From NCBI GenBank assembly GCA_017848115.1, contig JAGAKZ010000005.1, positions 1 through 42,236 on the forward strand: a stretch of 42,236 bases of DNA, read 5' to 3'. Made by a program: the position numbers and the translations under genes. Source of the DNA: Oscillospiraceae bacterium. GTDB taxonomy: Bacteria > Bacillota > Clostridia > Oscillospirales > Ruminococcaceae. The notes under the pieces are model-generated. The model made no database searches. It had not been told where the DNA came from and worked only from the letters and a program-made list of their open reading frames with translations. Shown one piece after another: positions 26,201 through 33,098 of the stretch (positions within the stretch are counted from its first letter, which is position 1; each line of letters starts with the position of its first letter).

Positions 26201-27463
26201 GATGATCCTCATAAACAGGATATACATCCGTCTGAAGTATATGATACAAAACTTTCAAATATTCTTGTGGCAGGAAACACAGGAAGCGGAAAGACTACAC
26301 TTATGCATACCATCTTGTATGATATCATGCTCAATCATTCACCTGATGTTCTGAAAACAGAAATTTTTGATTTTACAAACGGTTTGTTTGATATATTTTC
26401 CGAACTTCCGCATTGCAGGGGAGTGCATACCGAAATATCTGAAGAAACACTTTCTTTATTTTTTAAAAACTCAAAAGCGGAAATTGACAGAAGAAGAAAT
26501 CTGTTTTCGTCTGTCGGATGTACGTCATTTTCGGAGTATACAGAAGAAAAGTATGATGTTACAGCAGAGTTTGTATTTTTTGACGGGTATCATGTGTTCA
26601 AGGAAATGTATCCTGAGTACGAAGATGATTTTGTAAGGATAACAAGAGAGTCGGCAAAGTACGGCATATATTTTATTGTTACGGTAAATCATGCATCGGA
26701 CATGAAATTTCGTGTACGTAATAATTTTGATACGGTTATTGCATTGCGTCAGTCTGACAGAACAGAATACAGCGAACTCTTTGGCATTCGTCCGGAGTTT
26801 TCTGTTCCGATGATTCCGGGCAGGGGATTTTTAATGGAGAACGGTAAACTGCTGGAGTTTCAGGCTGCTGTGTGCGTAAGTGAAAACGGCAAGAAAAGAA
26901 AGCATCTTTTAAAAGAGAAAACAGAGTTTATAAAAAGAAAATATCCTCTTGAAAATGAGATTCAGAATGAGGTATATACCGGATTGCAGATATCTGGTTT
27001 TTGTTGTGATCTTGGAAAAATAAATAGCAGCGATTATTTTAAAACTGTTCTTGAAATATCCAAAAGTACACCACAGGTTATCATGTGGTTTGAAAAAAAT
27101 GATATTCCAAAAGAAATTCTTTTACAGAAAAACATCATTCTTTTCAAGGGAATAGATGGTCTGTGTTCTATGCTCTACAAATTAAAAGATGAGTTTTCTG
27201 CAAGAAACAGCAGAAAAAAAGAGTGTGGAAAACATGACGGAGAGGAAATTGTTGTTATGATAAATGATATGGACGATTTTCTCAGAAATATTTATGATGA
27301 AGAATATAAAGAAGATATGAGCGGGATAACAGAAGTGTTCTGGAAAAATGGTGAGGGTCTGGGAATAACATTTGTTTCGTCTCTTGATGAGGGAAGCATA
27401 TATAAGGAAAAAGAAGCATTTATGATATTCAGATCATATAGGAAAGGTAAGGAAAATGCTTAG
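23255..27463 (+). CDS. essC: EssC/YukBA-type FtsK/SpoIIIE ATPase of a type VII secretion system
   Basis: A 1402-residue motor protein. Residues 1-85 and 100-190 form two FHA-like domains; the second has GNDYGCDICISDELVSHRHC and DSSTNGIYIN, conserved phosphopeptide-binding features. Two membrane helices lie around 250-300. ATPase domain 1 has Walker A GTTGSGKS (K680), YKGGGMSDIF and Walker B IIIIVDEFAEL (D790, E791). Domain 2 has Walker A GNTGSGKT (K1013), but its Walker B reads FVFFDGYHVF, with Gly in place of the catalytic Glu. The third domain (about 1225-1402) lacks a Walker A, as in several EssC proteins. It would power export of WXG100-type substrates. A weak AGGTAGG precedes ATG 23255. 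It is first in a tightly packed operon and overlaps the next gene by 8 nt. Confidence 0.92.
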   Translation: MLYTLYLNFKERIMEYTLPSMGNGRHTVDITHEMSSEECILEFEVIDGVWRMLSNKYIQISTGESGSTELRDDKIINVSVRNTAVSFVVTVSSIDGNVHDFSKYICSDFISVGNDYGCDICISDELVSHRHCVIEKTEQGYVVTDSSTNGIYINSKRADEKTLLSMFDTIYIFGTKIIFLGNVIAVSNTPDVTVSLALHTDEYAPDSKDFSKINYFPENDVQDVSCDEFSVCIGKPQYIENKNISQISVGNIFSAVFPSAAILTAAMAYINKDMGAVGMGMMFLGSSALLSAVTLLASHMQNKNEEKNVKLENSRIREDFIKSSEDIILRKIADYTGYLETRYKSSVNFTDTKNIFRFIKNKNDSDFLKIRIGTGECDISDKIVVSDKSDYDFVKKYCILKNVPVIMELAIHRVIGIVGEKEDVYETASAMAVQISSLVSHEDVKFVTFFNLSESGYFSFMRWFPHSFSDDMCERFTACTDKSYKNVLFNLTEKLSERLRQRKEGYEGRFFPHYVVFCSDNKIFKDEAVQKYINHSENLGVTFILMYHKQSNLPSGCDTIIYITDKIIHYISNDKKIKVDSFESVTSDVASSFAGRLLAACDERKEINQPVPEEISYFDMMSVRNPNDFNIMKNYKINRVDDGISACIGVGANGKRFYLDMHEKKHGPHGLVAGTTGSGKSEALVTLIVSLALRYHPDELAFVLIDYKGGGMSDIFEKLPHTSGVVTNLTESLSSGYDQIRRILISLSSEIKRRQILFKKYGVNHIDTYMKLFRQGKADESCPHIIIIVDEFAELKKERTEFISSLVSTARIGRSLGLHLILATQKPSGVVDDEIWGNSRFRLCLKVQDKSDSMGMLKRPEASKITVVGRACVQVGNDEIFEMIQTGYAGAVYDDLIQEDGIRMIDIDASSSVVRFSPIHTGDLPTQLDMTVRHIIRTCQKNNIPSARKLWCNPLPELILYEDFLQYERSKESRLVCRFGFTDDPHKQDIHPSEVYDTKLSNILVAGNTGSGKTTLMHTILYDIMLNHSPDVLKTEIFDFTNGLFDIFSELPHCRGVHTEISEETLSLFFKNSKAEIDRRRNLFSSVGCTSFSEYTEEKYDVTAEFVFFDGYHVFKEMYPEYEDDFVRITRESAKYGIYFIVTVNHASDMKFRVRNNFDTVIALRQSDRTEYSELFGIRPEFSVPMIPGRGFLMENGKLLEFQAAVCVSENGKKRKHLLKEKTEFIKRKYPLENEIQNEVYTGLQISGFCCDLGKINSSDYFKTVLEISKSTPQVIMWFEKNDIPKEILLQKNIILFKGIDGLCSMLYKLKDEFSARNSRKKECGKHDGEEIVVMINDMDDFLRNIYDEEYKEDMSGITEVFWKNGEGLGITFVSSLDEGSIYKEKEAFMIFRSYRKGKENA

Positions 27464-28190
27464 TATATTTTTTTATGACAAGGAACAGGACAAGGCAGAT
27501 GAACTGAGTAAAAAATGTACACATTATCTTAAAAATTCAGGAAGAGATTGTAACAAAAAAGAATGCTATTCAGATCACACAGATATGTGTACGATGATAA
27601 GTTCTTTTACAGATACTTCGCTCTATATGCTGAAAAATGATTCGTATCTGATAATGCTCTCAGAACATATCAAGTCGATAAACGATTTAAGTTATGTTGT
27701 AGTTGTTACAGAGTCAGTCGAAGAAATATTTCAGATAAATATGTCTGCTGTACGTCCGTCAGGACTTTTACTTGAAAGCTCAGGTGAGAGCGGCGTAGAG
27801 AAGGTTATGAATGAAATATATGCCGACTACGAAAGAAACTGTACACAAACAGAGAGTCTTGTCTACAACTTCAAGTCGAGAGGAATAGAGTACAGCGTTC
27901 CTTTTTGCAGGATCATGCTCATAGAGGTACGCAGCAAAAAGATATTGTTTTATACAGAATCCCAGCAGTATGAATTTTATGATTCACTTGAAACTGTTAT
28001 GAAAAGTATGCCGGAGTATTTTATAAAAATTCATCGCAGTATGGTAGTAAACACAAATTTTATCAAGATGGTAAATTATCGTGAACGAACAATACTTATG
28101 GATGATGGTTCGACAGTTTTCTTTTCACGAAATTTTTCGGCTCAGATAAAAAACTATATGGGAAGTTCGCTAAAGGAGAATATATTCTGA
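27456..28190 (+). CDS. LytTR-type transcription regulator with a degenerate receiver
   Basis: A 244-residue protein. The C-terminal part (about 140-240) is a LytTR DNA-binding domain: the ILFYTESQQYEFYDSLETV and FIKIHRSMVVNTNFI segments are typical. The N-terminal part has the size and strand pattern of a response-regulator receiver, starting MLSIFFYDKE, but lacks the acidic pair and a phospho-accepting Asp at the third-strand end (YLIMLSE), so it is likely phosphorylation-independent. It starts inside the end of essC (8-nt overlap) and ends one base into the next gene. It probably regulates this secretion operon; LytTR proteins bind pairs of direct repeats. Confidence 0.82.
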   Translation: MLSIFFYDKEQDKADELSKKCTHYLKNSGRDCNKKECYSDHTDMCTMISSFTDTSLYMLKNDSYLIMLSEHIKSINDLSYVVVVTESVEEIFQINMSAVRPSGLLLESSGESGVEKVMNEIYADYERNCTQTESLVYNFKSRGIEYSVPFCRIMLIEVRSKKILFYTESQQYEFYDSLETVMKSMPEYFIKIHRSMVVNTNFIKMVNYRERTILMDDGSTVFFSRNFSAQIKNYMGSSLKENIF

Positions 28191-28660
28191 TGGTTGTATC
28201 ATACAGGTTAAAAAAGAAAGAACTTATATTTTTACTCGATTTTTTCGGTGATGTAAATACTCTTGGTCAAAGTTTCGGAGCAGTTTATATAGATGAGAAT
28301 GAACATCGTAAAATTGCCAAAGATCTGCATCGAAAAGGACTCGTAACTTTTATGAAAAATGAGGTAACGGTTGAGCGTGGCATAGAGTGTATCATAAAGA
28401 AAATGTATGATGCACAGATAATTTTTGCAGACAGTGGCTATAGCTTGTGGGTTTACTGCTGTAAAGAGTTCATAGTGATTCTGAGACTCAGCGAAAGAAT
28501 TTCGGATGAATTTCTTGTAACCCCGTTGCGAAATAAAGATGAACTTTATGAATGTTTTGATGAGTTCGGGCTGAATGAATTTGTATTTGAAAAAAATACA
28601 GACAGAGAATGCAGTATTGAAGAAGTAAGAGAAATATTAGCGGAGTATAGTTATGAATAA
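28190..28660 (+). CDS. Unknown T7SS-locus protein, possibly EspG/DUF5081-like chaperone
   Basis: A 156-residue cytosolic protein without recognised motifs. Its first 70 residues follow the pattern of EspG-type chaperones of mycobacterial type VII systems: a helix with a Leu-rich LIFLLDFFGD core, a variable middle, a second helix with HRKIAKDLHRKGLV, then a strand and a helix with GIECIIKKM. The remainder alternates short strands (SLWVYCCKEFIVILRL) and helices. EspG proteins bind and deliver PE/PPE substrates; Firmicutes loci carry other small cytosolic proteins with similar predicted folds. It starts on the last base of the LytTR gene and overlaps the YukD-like gene by 8 nt, so it is surely part of the operon. 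The functional reading is inference. Confidence 0.6.
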   Translation: MVVSYRLKKKELIFLLDFFGDVNTLGQSFGAVYIDENEHRKIAKDLHRKGLVTFMKNEVTVERGIECIIKKMYDAQIIFADSGYSLWVYCCKEFIVILRLSERISDEFLVTPLRNKDELYECFDEFGLNEFVFEKNTDRECSIEEVREILAEYSYE

Positions 28661-28916
28661 AAATTCGGTAATCGTAGAAGTTATATGTCCGTGTGTATCA
28701 AGAACATATGATTTTGTACTTTGCAAAGAAATGACAATACAGTCTGTTATAGACAGTATTTTAGATGAAATATCCGAATATGAGTCAGATAATAAACTGT
28801 TTTCAAAGCGTAGTAAGTTAGATCTTGTGAGCGAAAGATATGGTTATCCTCTGGAGAGCAGCAGGAAACTTGAAGACTATGGAATAAAGAGCGGCGACAG
28901 GCTTATGCTCATCTGA
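28653..28916 (+). CDS. YukD/EsaB-type ubiquitin-like protein
   Basis: An 87-residue protein with a ubiquitin-like pattern: N-terminal strand SVIVEVICP, second strand RTYDFVLCKEMTIQSVIDSIL leading into a helix, and a C-terminal YGIKSGDRLMLI strand. YukD/EsaB are required components or regulators of Firmicutes type VII secretion, acting in the cytosol. The length fits (80-90 residues). It overlaps the upstream gene by 8 nt and is followed 12 nt later by the first WXG-like gene. Confidence 0.82.
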   Translation: MNKNSVIVEVICPCVSRTYDFVLCKEMTIQSVIDSILDEISEYESDNKLFSKRSKLDLVSERYGYPLESSRKLEDYGIKSGDRLMLI

Positions 28917-28928
28917 CAGGGAGTGTGA

Positions 28929-29153
28929 ATGCTTTTGAAAAAAACATCCGAAGAATTAATAAAAGATATAAATGACAGTATCGGGCTTCTGGGGCAGGCT
29001 AACAGCATTTTGCGTGAATCATGGCAGTCGGAAAGTGCAGAGCTTTTTGAGCAGAAAGCCGTAGAAATATATCATAAAATGTTTTCTCTTTCTGAGGAAA
29101 CAGAGCATATCCTGAAAAAGGCGGTAGATCAGTATGAAGATCTGTACAGATAA
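28929..29153 (+). CDS. WXG100-like small helical protein
   Basis: A 74-residue helical-hairpin protein. The turn sits around W32-Q-S in RESWQSESAELF, a W-x-S variant of the WXG motif with the following S-A-x-x-F helix start usual in this family. It has no signal peptide. It is shorter than the usual 95-100 residues, mainly at the C-terminus, and lacks a clear Y-x-x-x-D/E export tail. It is probably a secreted substrate or a partner that pairs with the neighbouring small proteins. GGGAGTG precedes the ATG. Confidence 0.72.
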   Translation: MLLKKTSEELIKDINDSIGLLGQANSILRESWQSESAELFEQKAVEIYHKMFSLSEETEHILKKAVDQYEDLYR

Positions 29154-29361
29154 GATGTATGAACTGGCACTTGAACTATACAGCAAAAGTAATGAATGGA
29201 ATGCGATAGTTTCTGAAATATCAGGAAATATAGATGATAACGGTGCTCTTGCTGATTGTGGCAGTATGATAAGTGATTATGCAGATGTGCTTATGCGTAT
29301 CTGTGAGAACTACAATGAAAACGAAAAAAATATAATACGCAGTATCGGAGGAACAGTATGA
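29134..29361 (+). CDS. Small helical protein in the T7SS operon
   Basis: A 75-residue, probably all-helical protein starting 20 nt inside the previous gene (AAGGCGG upstream); a second in-frame ATG at 29155 is possible. It has a Trp (W22 in SNEWNAIV) but no W-x-G turn at the usual place. The size and position suggest a heterodimer partner of the flanking WXG-like proteins. Its stop TGA overlaps the next ATG (ATGA), showing coupling. No family recognised. Confidence 0.65.
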   Translation: MKICTDKMYELALELYSKSNEWNAIVSEISGNIDDNGALADCGSMISDYADVLMRICENYNENEKNIIRSIGGTV

Positions 29362-29582
29362 ATCTTTCCGAAAACTTTGAAAAACTGAAAAATATATCAT
29401 CAAAACTCGGACAAATAAATGAGGAACTTATCAAAGTGTGGGATACACCGTCAGCTAAGTTGTACACATCCGCTTTTGATGATATGCAGTCATATATTTT
29501 AAAACTTATTGAAAAATATGAACATACCTGCGAAGAAAAAGAAACCGTAAAAAGTGAAAAATTAAGTGATTTTTCTTTTTGA
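29358..29582 (+). CDS. WXG100-like small helical protein
   Basis: A 74-residue helical protein with the turn at W28-D-T in IKVWDTPSAKLY. W-x-T/S followed by x-S-A-K/E-L-F/Y is shared with the protein at 28929, so the two are likely paralogues. No signal peptide. It is coupled to the upstream gene by an ATGA overlap. Probable secreted factor or adaptor of this type VII system. Confidence 0.72.
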   Translation: MNLSENFEKLKNISSKLGQINEELIKVWDTPSAKLYTSAFDDMQSYILKLIEKYEHTCEEKETVKSEKLSDFSF

Positions 29583-29601
29583 TTTACAGAGGAGATAAAA
29601 A

Positions 29602-30024
29602 ATGAAAGATATAATTTTATCAGATGATGAACTTGGGGAGAGTATTTTAAAATACAGACAGGCGTGCGATTGTATAGCGTCTGCGATAGAAAAGATAAAG
29701 GTGCTGAAAGCTGTTTCTTGTGAAGATGTATTTGAAAGCCTCGTATCAGTTGAGTCGGCACTTGAAAGACAGCTTAACGAACTTGAACAGTTGTGTTCTG
29801 TTCTTATAAAAGTACAGCAAAACTATAGACAGACCGAGCAGGATTCACTTCTTGATGTAAGACGTATGATATTTTCACTTGATAGCAAAGAAAAACATGG
29901 TAATGTGATAGTTGAAAACAATCTTGAACGTCTGGAAAGCATGCTTGTTTCAAACAAGTCTGTAACTCATGAAAGCTGGTTTGATGAAATCATAATGAAA
30001 GATATTTACGGGAGTATAAGATGA
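29602..30024 (+). CDS. Helical protein with Y-x-x-x-E motif in the T7SS operon
   Basis: A 140-residue protein predicted to be almost entirely alpha-helical, with heptad-like segments (ALERQLNELEQLCSVLIKVQ). NYRQTEQD contains a Y-x-x-x-E, the form of the type VII export signal, placed after a helical hairpin as in secreted WXG-fold proteins. No Trp turn of WXG type is seen. AGAGGAG lies 14-20 nt upstream of the ATG. It overlaps the next gene by 4 nt (ATGA type). Possible substrate or adaptor, unproven. Confidence 0.65.
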   Translation: MKDIILSDDELGESILKYRQACDCIASAIEKIKVLKAVSCEDVFESLVSVESALERQLNELEQLCSVLIKVQQNYRQTEQDSLLDVRRMIFSLDSKEKHGNVIVENNLERLESMLVSNKSVTHESWFDEIIMKDIYGSIR

Positions 30025-31436
30025 GAAAATTTTTGAAAAAAACAGCAGCACTTCTGACGGCGGCATTTATGTGTGCTTCAAATATTTTATCTGTCAGTGC
30101 TGCGCAGTCACACCTGATGTACAGTCAGTGTGAAGAAAATGTAATGCATTTATATTTTAATCTTCCTGCAGAAAAAATGAAAGTAGGGGATGCTTATATA
30201 AGTGATGAAAAAGTAAAGATACTTGAGTTTTCACAGTTTGATAAAGATACTCAGGTGAAAACAGTATTTTTATTTGACAGAGCTGTTGTCAGTGGCAGAA
30301 CGGATATCATCAGTACATATCTTCCTGTTATGCAGGAGTTTCTGATGCGTTCTTATGAAAATGAAAGTTTTGATGTTGTTTCATACGGAGAAGGCGATCT
30401 GTCAGGTGATGAAGATCTTTCATCATCTGCAAATGATATTCTTAAAAATGTTGAAAATCTTACATATGAAAATTCTTCAAAGAAAACTCTTTCCGAGGCT
30501 GTGGAATATGCAAATGAAAAACTCAGAAAAGAGGATGATACGGTTTTTAAAAAGATAATCGTATTTACAGACAGTGACAGTGTAAATGAGATCGACACTT
30601 CGGGAGATGAAGATGACTACATTTATCCTGTTTACTATATACTTTTTGATCCTGAGGAAAAAGCAATTTATACTGATAAAATAAGCGGTGAAGGTTTTTA
30701 TTCCGAATACTATAAGTATACAAAAGAAACTACCATAAGTGCTATTCCTGAAGTAATAAGTTCAAACTCTCATCTGTATCACTGTAAGATAGAAATTCCT
30801 TTTGAAATGCTGAAAAAAGAGGGCGAAAGATTGCTTTCAATAGATTTCAACGGAGATGGATATTCAGCGTCTGTTGAAAAAAGCGTAATGATAGAACCGT
30901 GTTATGATTATGTAATGGAACATGAAAATGCTAATATGAAAAAGATAATAATAATCATTGTTTCTGCTTTTATTGTTCTGACAGCTGTTATAATTATTAT
31001 ATGTAAAAAACGTATAAAAGATGGACGACAGAAACAAGTTGATACATTAACAACCGTTCTTCCTTATGAACCTTTGCAGACACGTACCATACCGAGTGCC
31101 CAGGGAACAAGGGTACTTTTCCGTGAATGTCGTTATAAGGTTATCCTAATAGATAGACAGAACAGTGAAAATGTTTTTGAAACAATTGTTGAAACAGAAT
31201 CATTTGTAGGGCGAAATCATTCACTTGTGGACTGTGCAATAACAAATGAACCGAGTATATCTCAGAAACACTGTAAATTTTTTGTGCGTGACACAAAACT
31301 TTTTATAACAGATCTAGGGTCTTTAAATCATACTTATGTTGATGGCGAACAGGTAACGGACGAAGCAGAAGTTATAGATGGTTCAACAATAAAACTCGGA
31401 AGAGCTGAGTTTGAAACAAGGGTTATAAGGGTATAA
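30021..31436 (+). CDS. Membrane protein: signal peptide, vWA-like outer domain, TM helix, cytosolic FHA
   Basis: A 471-residue protein. Residues 1-28 are a signal peptide (SVSA|AQ). The outer region (about 30-300) has a vWA-like Rossmann pattern: VKTVFLFDRA, then KKIIVFTDSDSVNE, but the D-x-S-x-S metal site is lost (FDRAVVSG). One TM helix at about 309-331 is followed by a basic stop-transfer and a cytosolic FHA domain (about 390-470: SFVGRNHSLVDCAI, SISQKHCKFF, DLGSLNHTYVDG). FHA domains bind phospho-Thr peptides, so a kinase elsewhere is implied. The topology resembles an EssB-like bitopic component in plan but not in sequence. Last gene of the operon. Confidence 0.75.
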   Translation: MRKFLKKTAALLTAAFMCASNILSVSAAQSHLMYSQCEENVMHLYFNLPAEKMKVGDAYISDEKVKILEFSQFDKDTQVKTVFLFDRAVVSGRTDIISTYLPVMQEFLMRSYENESFDVVSYGEGDLSGDEDLSSSANDILKNVENLTYENSSKKTLSEAVEYANEKLRKEDDTVFKKIIVFTDSDSVNEIDTSGDEDDYIYPVYYILFDPEEKAIYTDKISGEGFYSEYYKYTKETTISAIPEVISSNSHLYHCKIEIPFEMLKKEGERLLSIDFNGDGYSASVEKSVMIEPCYDYVMEHENANMKKIIIIIVSAFIVLTAVIIIICKKRIKDGRQKQVDTLTTVLPYEPLQTRTIPSAQGTRVLFRECRYKVILIDRQNSENVFETIVETESFVGRNHSLVDCAITNEPSISQKHCKFFVRDTKLFITDLGSLNHTYVDGEQVTDEAEVIDGSTIKLGRAEFETRVIRV

Positions 31437-31444
31437 AAAACAAC

Positions 31445-31489
31445 AAAATCATCCACGTCAATTTTTTTAGAAATGATGTGGATGATTTT
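31445..31489. terminator. Bidirectional terminator between T7SS operon and ABC ATPase gene
   Basis: A 16-bp stem with one G-T pair (31445-31460 with 31474-31489), T-run on both sides. It closes the secretion operon and the convergent ATPase gene, whose stop is only 5 nt away. Confidence 0.85.
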
Positions 31490-31493
31490 ATTT

Positions 31494-32210
31494 TTACGAA
31501 ATATGTCCTCCTGTCATTTTCGTGTAAATATCAGTAGCCATATATTCTTCTACCGTACCGAAAAATTCCAGTTTAGTACCCATGTGAAGAATTTTTGTGC
31601 CGTACTTTAATGCACTCGGTATGTCGTGTGATACCATAATAACTGTTATACCATGTCCGTTCAAGTGTTTTATTATGTTGTACATATCAGCGGTGACTAC
31701 AGGGTCAAGACCTGTAACAGGTTCATCAAGAATCAGAAGTTCTCTTGTTGCACATAAGGCTCTTGCAAGAAGTACACGCTGTTGCTGACCGCCCGACAGA
31801 TCACGGTATGATTTTTTTGCTATGTTGGTGATCTTGAGAAGTTCTATATTTTTTTTAGCTTTTTCTTTGTCCGAACGTGAGAAAAAAGGCTTGAAACCTT
31901 TCTGATTAAGACAACCTGAAAGAACTACTTCGTATACGCTTGCAGGGAAGTCACGCTGAACGACAGTCTGCTGTGGAAGATAGCCAAGTTCATTTCTTGA
32001 CATACCTGTAAACAATATTTCGCCGGAATTAAGTTTCATAAGTCCAAGGATACCTTTCATAAGTGTACTTTTTCCCGAACCGTTTTCGCCTACTATACAT
32101 AGATAGTCGCCCTTATAAACATCAAAACTTACATCATCAACAGCAAGTCTTCTGTCATAGTTCATTGAAACATTTTTACAGCTGATGAGTATATTTTCTT
32201 TATTATCCAT
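31494..32210 (-). CDS. ABC transporter ATP-binding protein, ZnuC/MntB type
   Basis: A 238-residue ATPase with Walker A GENGSGKST, Q-loop YLPQQ, signature LSGGQQQRV, Walker B LLILDEPVTGLDP and the switch His in VSHD. The LPQQ and the spacing match ATPases for zinc or manganese importers. The expected membrane permease and metal-binding lipoprotein genes are not adjacent: the gene is alone, with its own promoter upstream and a terminator right after its stop. Metal specificity cannot be read from the ATPase. Confidence 0.88.
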   Translation of the reverse strand: MDNKENILISCKNVSMNYDRRLAVDDVSFDVYKGDYLCIVGENGSGKSTLMKGILGLMKLNSGEILFTGMSRNELGYLPQQTVVQRDFPASVYEVVLSGCLNQKGFKPFFSRSDKEKAKKNIELLKITNIAKKSYRDLSGGQQQRVLLARALCATRELLILDEPVTGLDPVVTADMYNIIKHLNGHGITVIMVSHDIPSALKYGTKILHMGTKLEFFGTVEEYMATDIYTKMTGGHIS

Positions 32211-32249
32211 ATCAAAAAATCCGCTTTCTAAAAAAATTATCTATATATA

Positions 32250-32278
32250 ATTATAATAAGTTTTCATGATTATTTCAA
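32250..32278 (-). promoter_or_regulatory. Sigma-A promoter of the ZnuC-like gene
   Basis: On the minus strand TTGAAA (32278-32273), 17-nt spacer, TATAAT (32255-32250), 40 nt before the ATG. Confidence 0.7.
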
Positions 32279-32420
32279 TCCTAAAAAATATATTTTTATT
32301 TCTAATGATTTTTTAATTATTATTATATTTTATTTTAAAGCATATCAGTTACAATATACTCAACGGTTGAGGAGATGAAGTTCATAACCGTAAAATAAAA
32401 CGAACATAAAGAAAGGAACG

Positions 32421-32978
32421 ATGTCTATGGAACAGATTGAGATGATCGAAAGATTAAGAGAAAAAGCAGAACTTACTTATGATGAGGCAAAAGGAATACT
32501 TGAAAGTGTGAACTGGAACTTGCTTGATGCAATGATCGCACTTGAAAAAGAAGGTAAACTTAAGGAGAGACAAAAGATGAGCTATTCAACAAAGCAGGAA
32601 AATTTGGATTGTTATGGTTTGGAAAATGTAAATGGAAAAAAAGAGTCAGTGGGCGATATTCTGAAAAGAGCAGTTCACTGGTGCGGAGAAGTGTTGTTAA
32701 AGGGACTTAACAACAAGTTGTGTGTTGAACGCAAGGGTTCAAAGATCATCGAGATCCCTGTTACGATTGCAGTACTTTTGATGATACCTGCATTTTACGT
32801 TATAATCATAGCGTTACTGGTAGCATTCTTTGCAGGCTGTAAATTCAGCTTTTCAGGTCCCGATCTTGGTACAGACAAAATAAACGACGTTCTGGGCAGA
32901 GTCGAATTTGAGTACCATGGCAAAGATGAGAAGAGCGACAAGCAGAATCAGGACATGGACATAAACGACAAAAAGTAA
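32421..32978 (+). CDS. UBA-like / DUF4342 membrane-associated protein
   Basis: A 185-residue protein. The N-terminal 45 residues (RLREKAELTYDEAKGILESVNWNLLDAMIALEKEG) form a UBA-like three-helix domain, also found in EF-Ts and other bacterial proteins. Residues 75-145 match DUF4342: VERKGSKIIEIPVTIAVLLMIPAFYV with a hydrophobic, likely membrane-embedded stretch. The C-terminus is charged. The role is unknown. AAAGGA precedes the ATG. It lies upstream of a two-component system, from which a promoter separates it. Confidence 0.8.
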   Translation: MSMEQIEMIERLREKAELTYDEAKGILESVNWNLLDAMIALEKEGKLKERQKMSYSTKQENLDCYGLENVNGKKESVGDILKRAVHWCGEVLLKGLNNKLCVERKGSKIIEIPVTIAVLLMIPAFYVIIIALLVAFFAGCKFSFSGPDLGTDKINDVLGRVEFEYHGKDEKSDKQNQDMDINDKK

Positions 32979-32994
32979 ATCTTTCTCGTAACCG

Positions 32995-33022
32995 GGGGCT
33001 GTTTATAAAATTAGACAGCCCC
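32995..33022 (+). terminator. Weak hairpin after the DUF4342 gene
   Basis: GGGGCTGT pairs with ACAGCCCC (32995-33002, 33015-33022). There is no T-run; the next promoter's -35 begins immediately after. Confidence 0.5.
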
Positions 33023-33051
33023 TTGAAACGTTATAGAAAATCTGGTAAAAT
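33023..33051 (+). promoter_or_regulatory. Sigma-A promoter of the two-component system
   Basis: TTGAAA at 33023-33028, 17-nt spacer, TAAAAT at 33046-33051 with an extended TGG. Confidence 0.65.
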
Positions 33052-33098
33052 TATATGTGAAATACGCAAAAAAATTATTCGGGGCGGTGCAATAAAAT

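Noticed and set aside
32211-32420. Possible riboswitch or small RNA in the intergenic region
   Set aside because: Only an AT-rich sequence with a promoter and a short 6-bp inverted repeat is visible; no known riboswitch core could be recognised.
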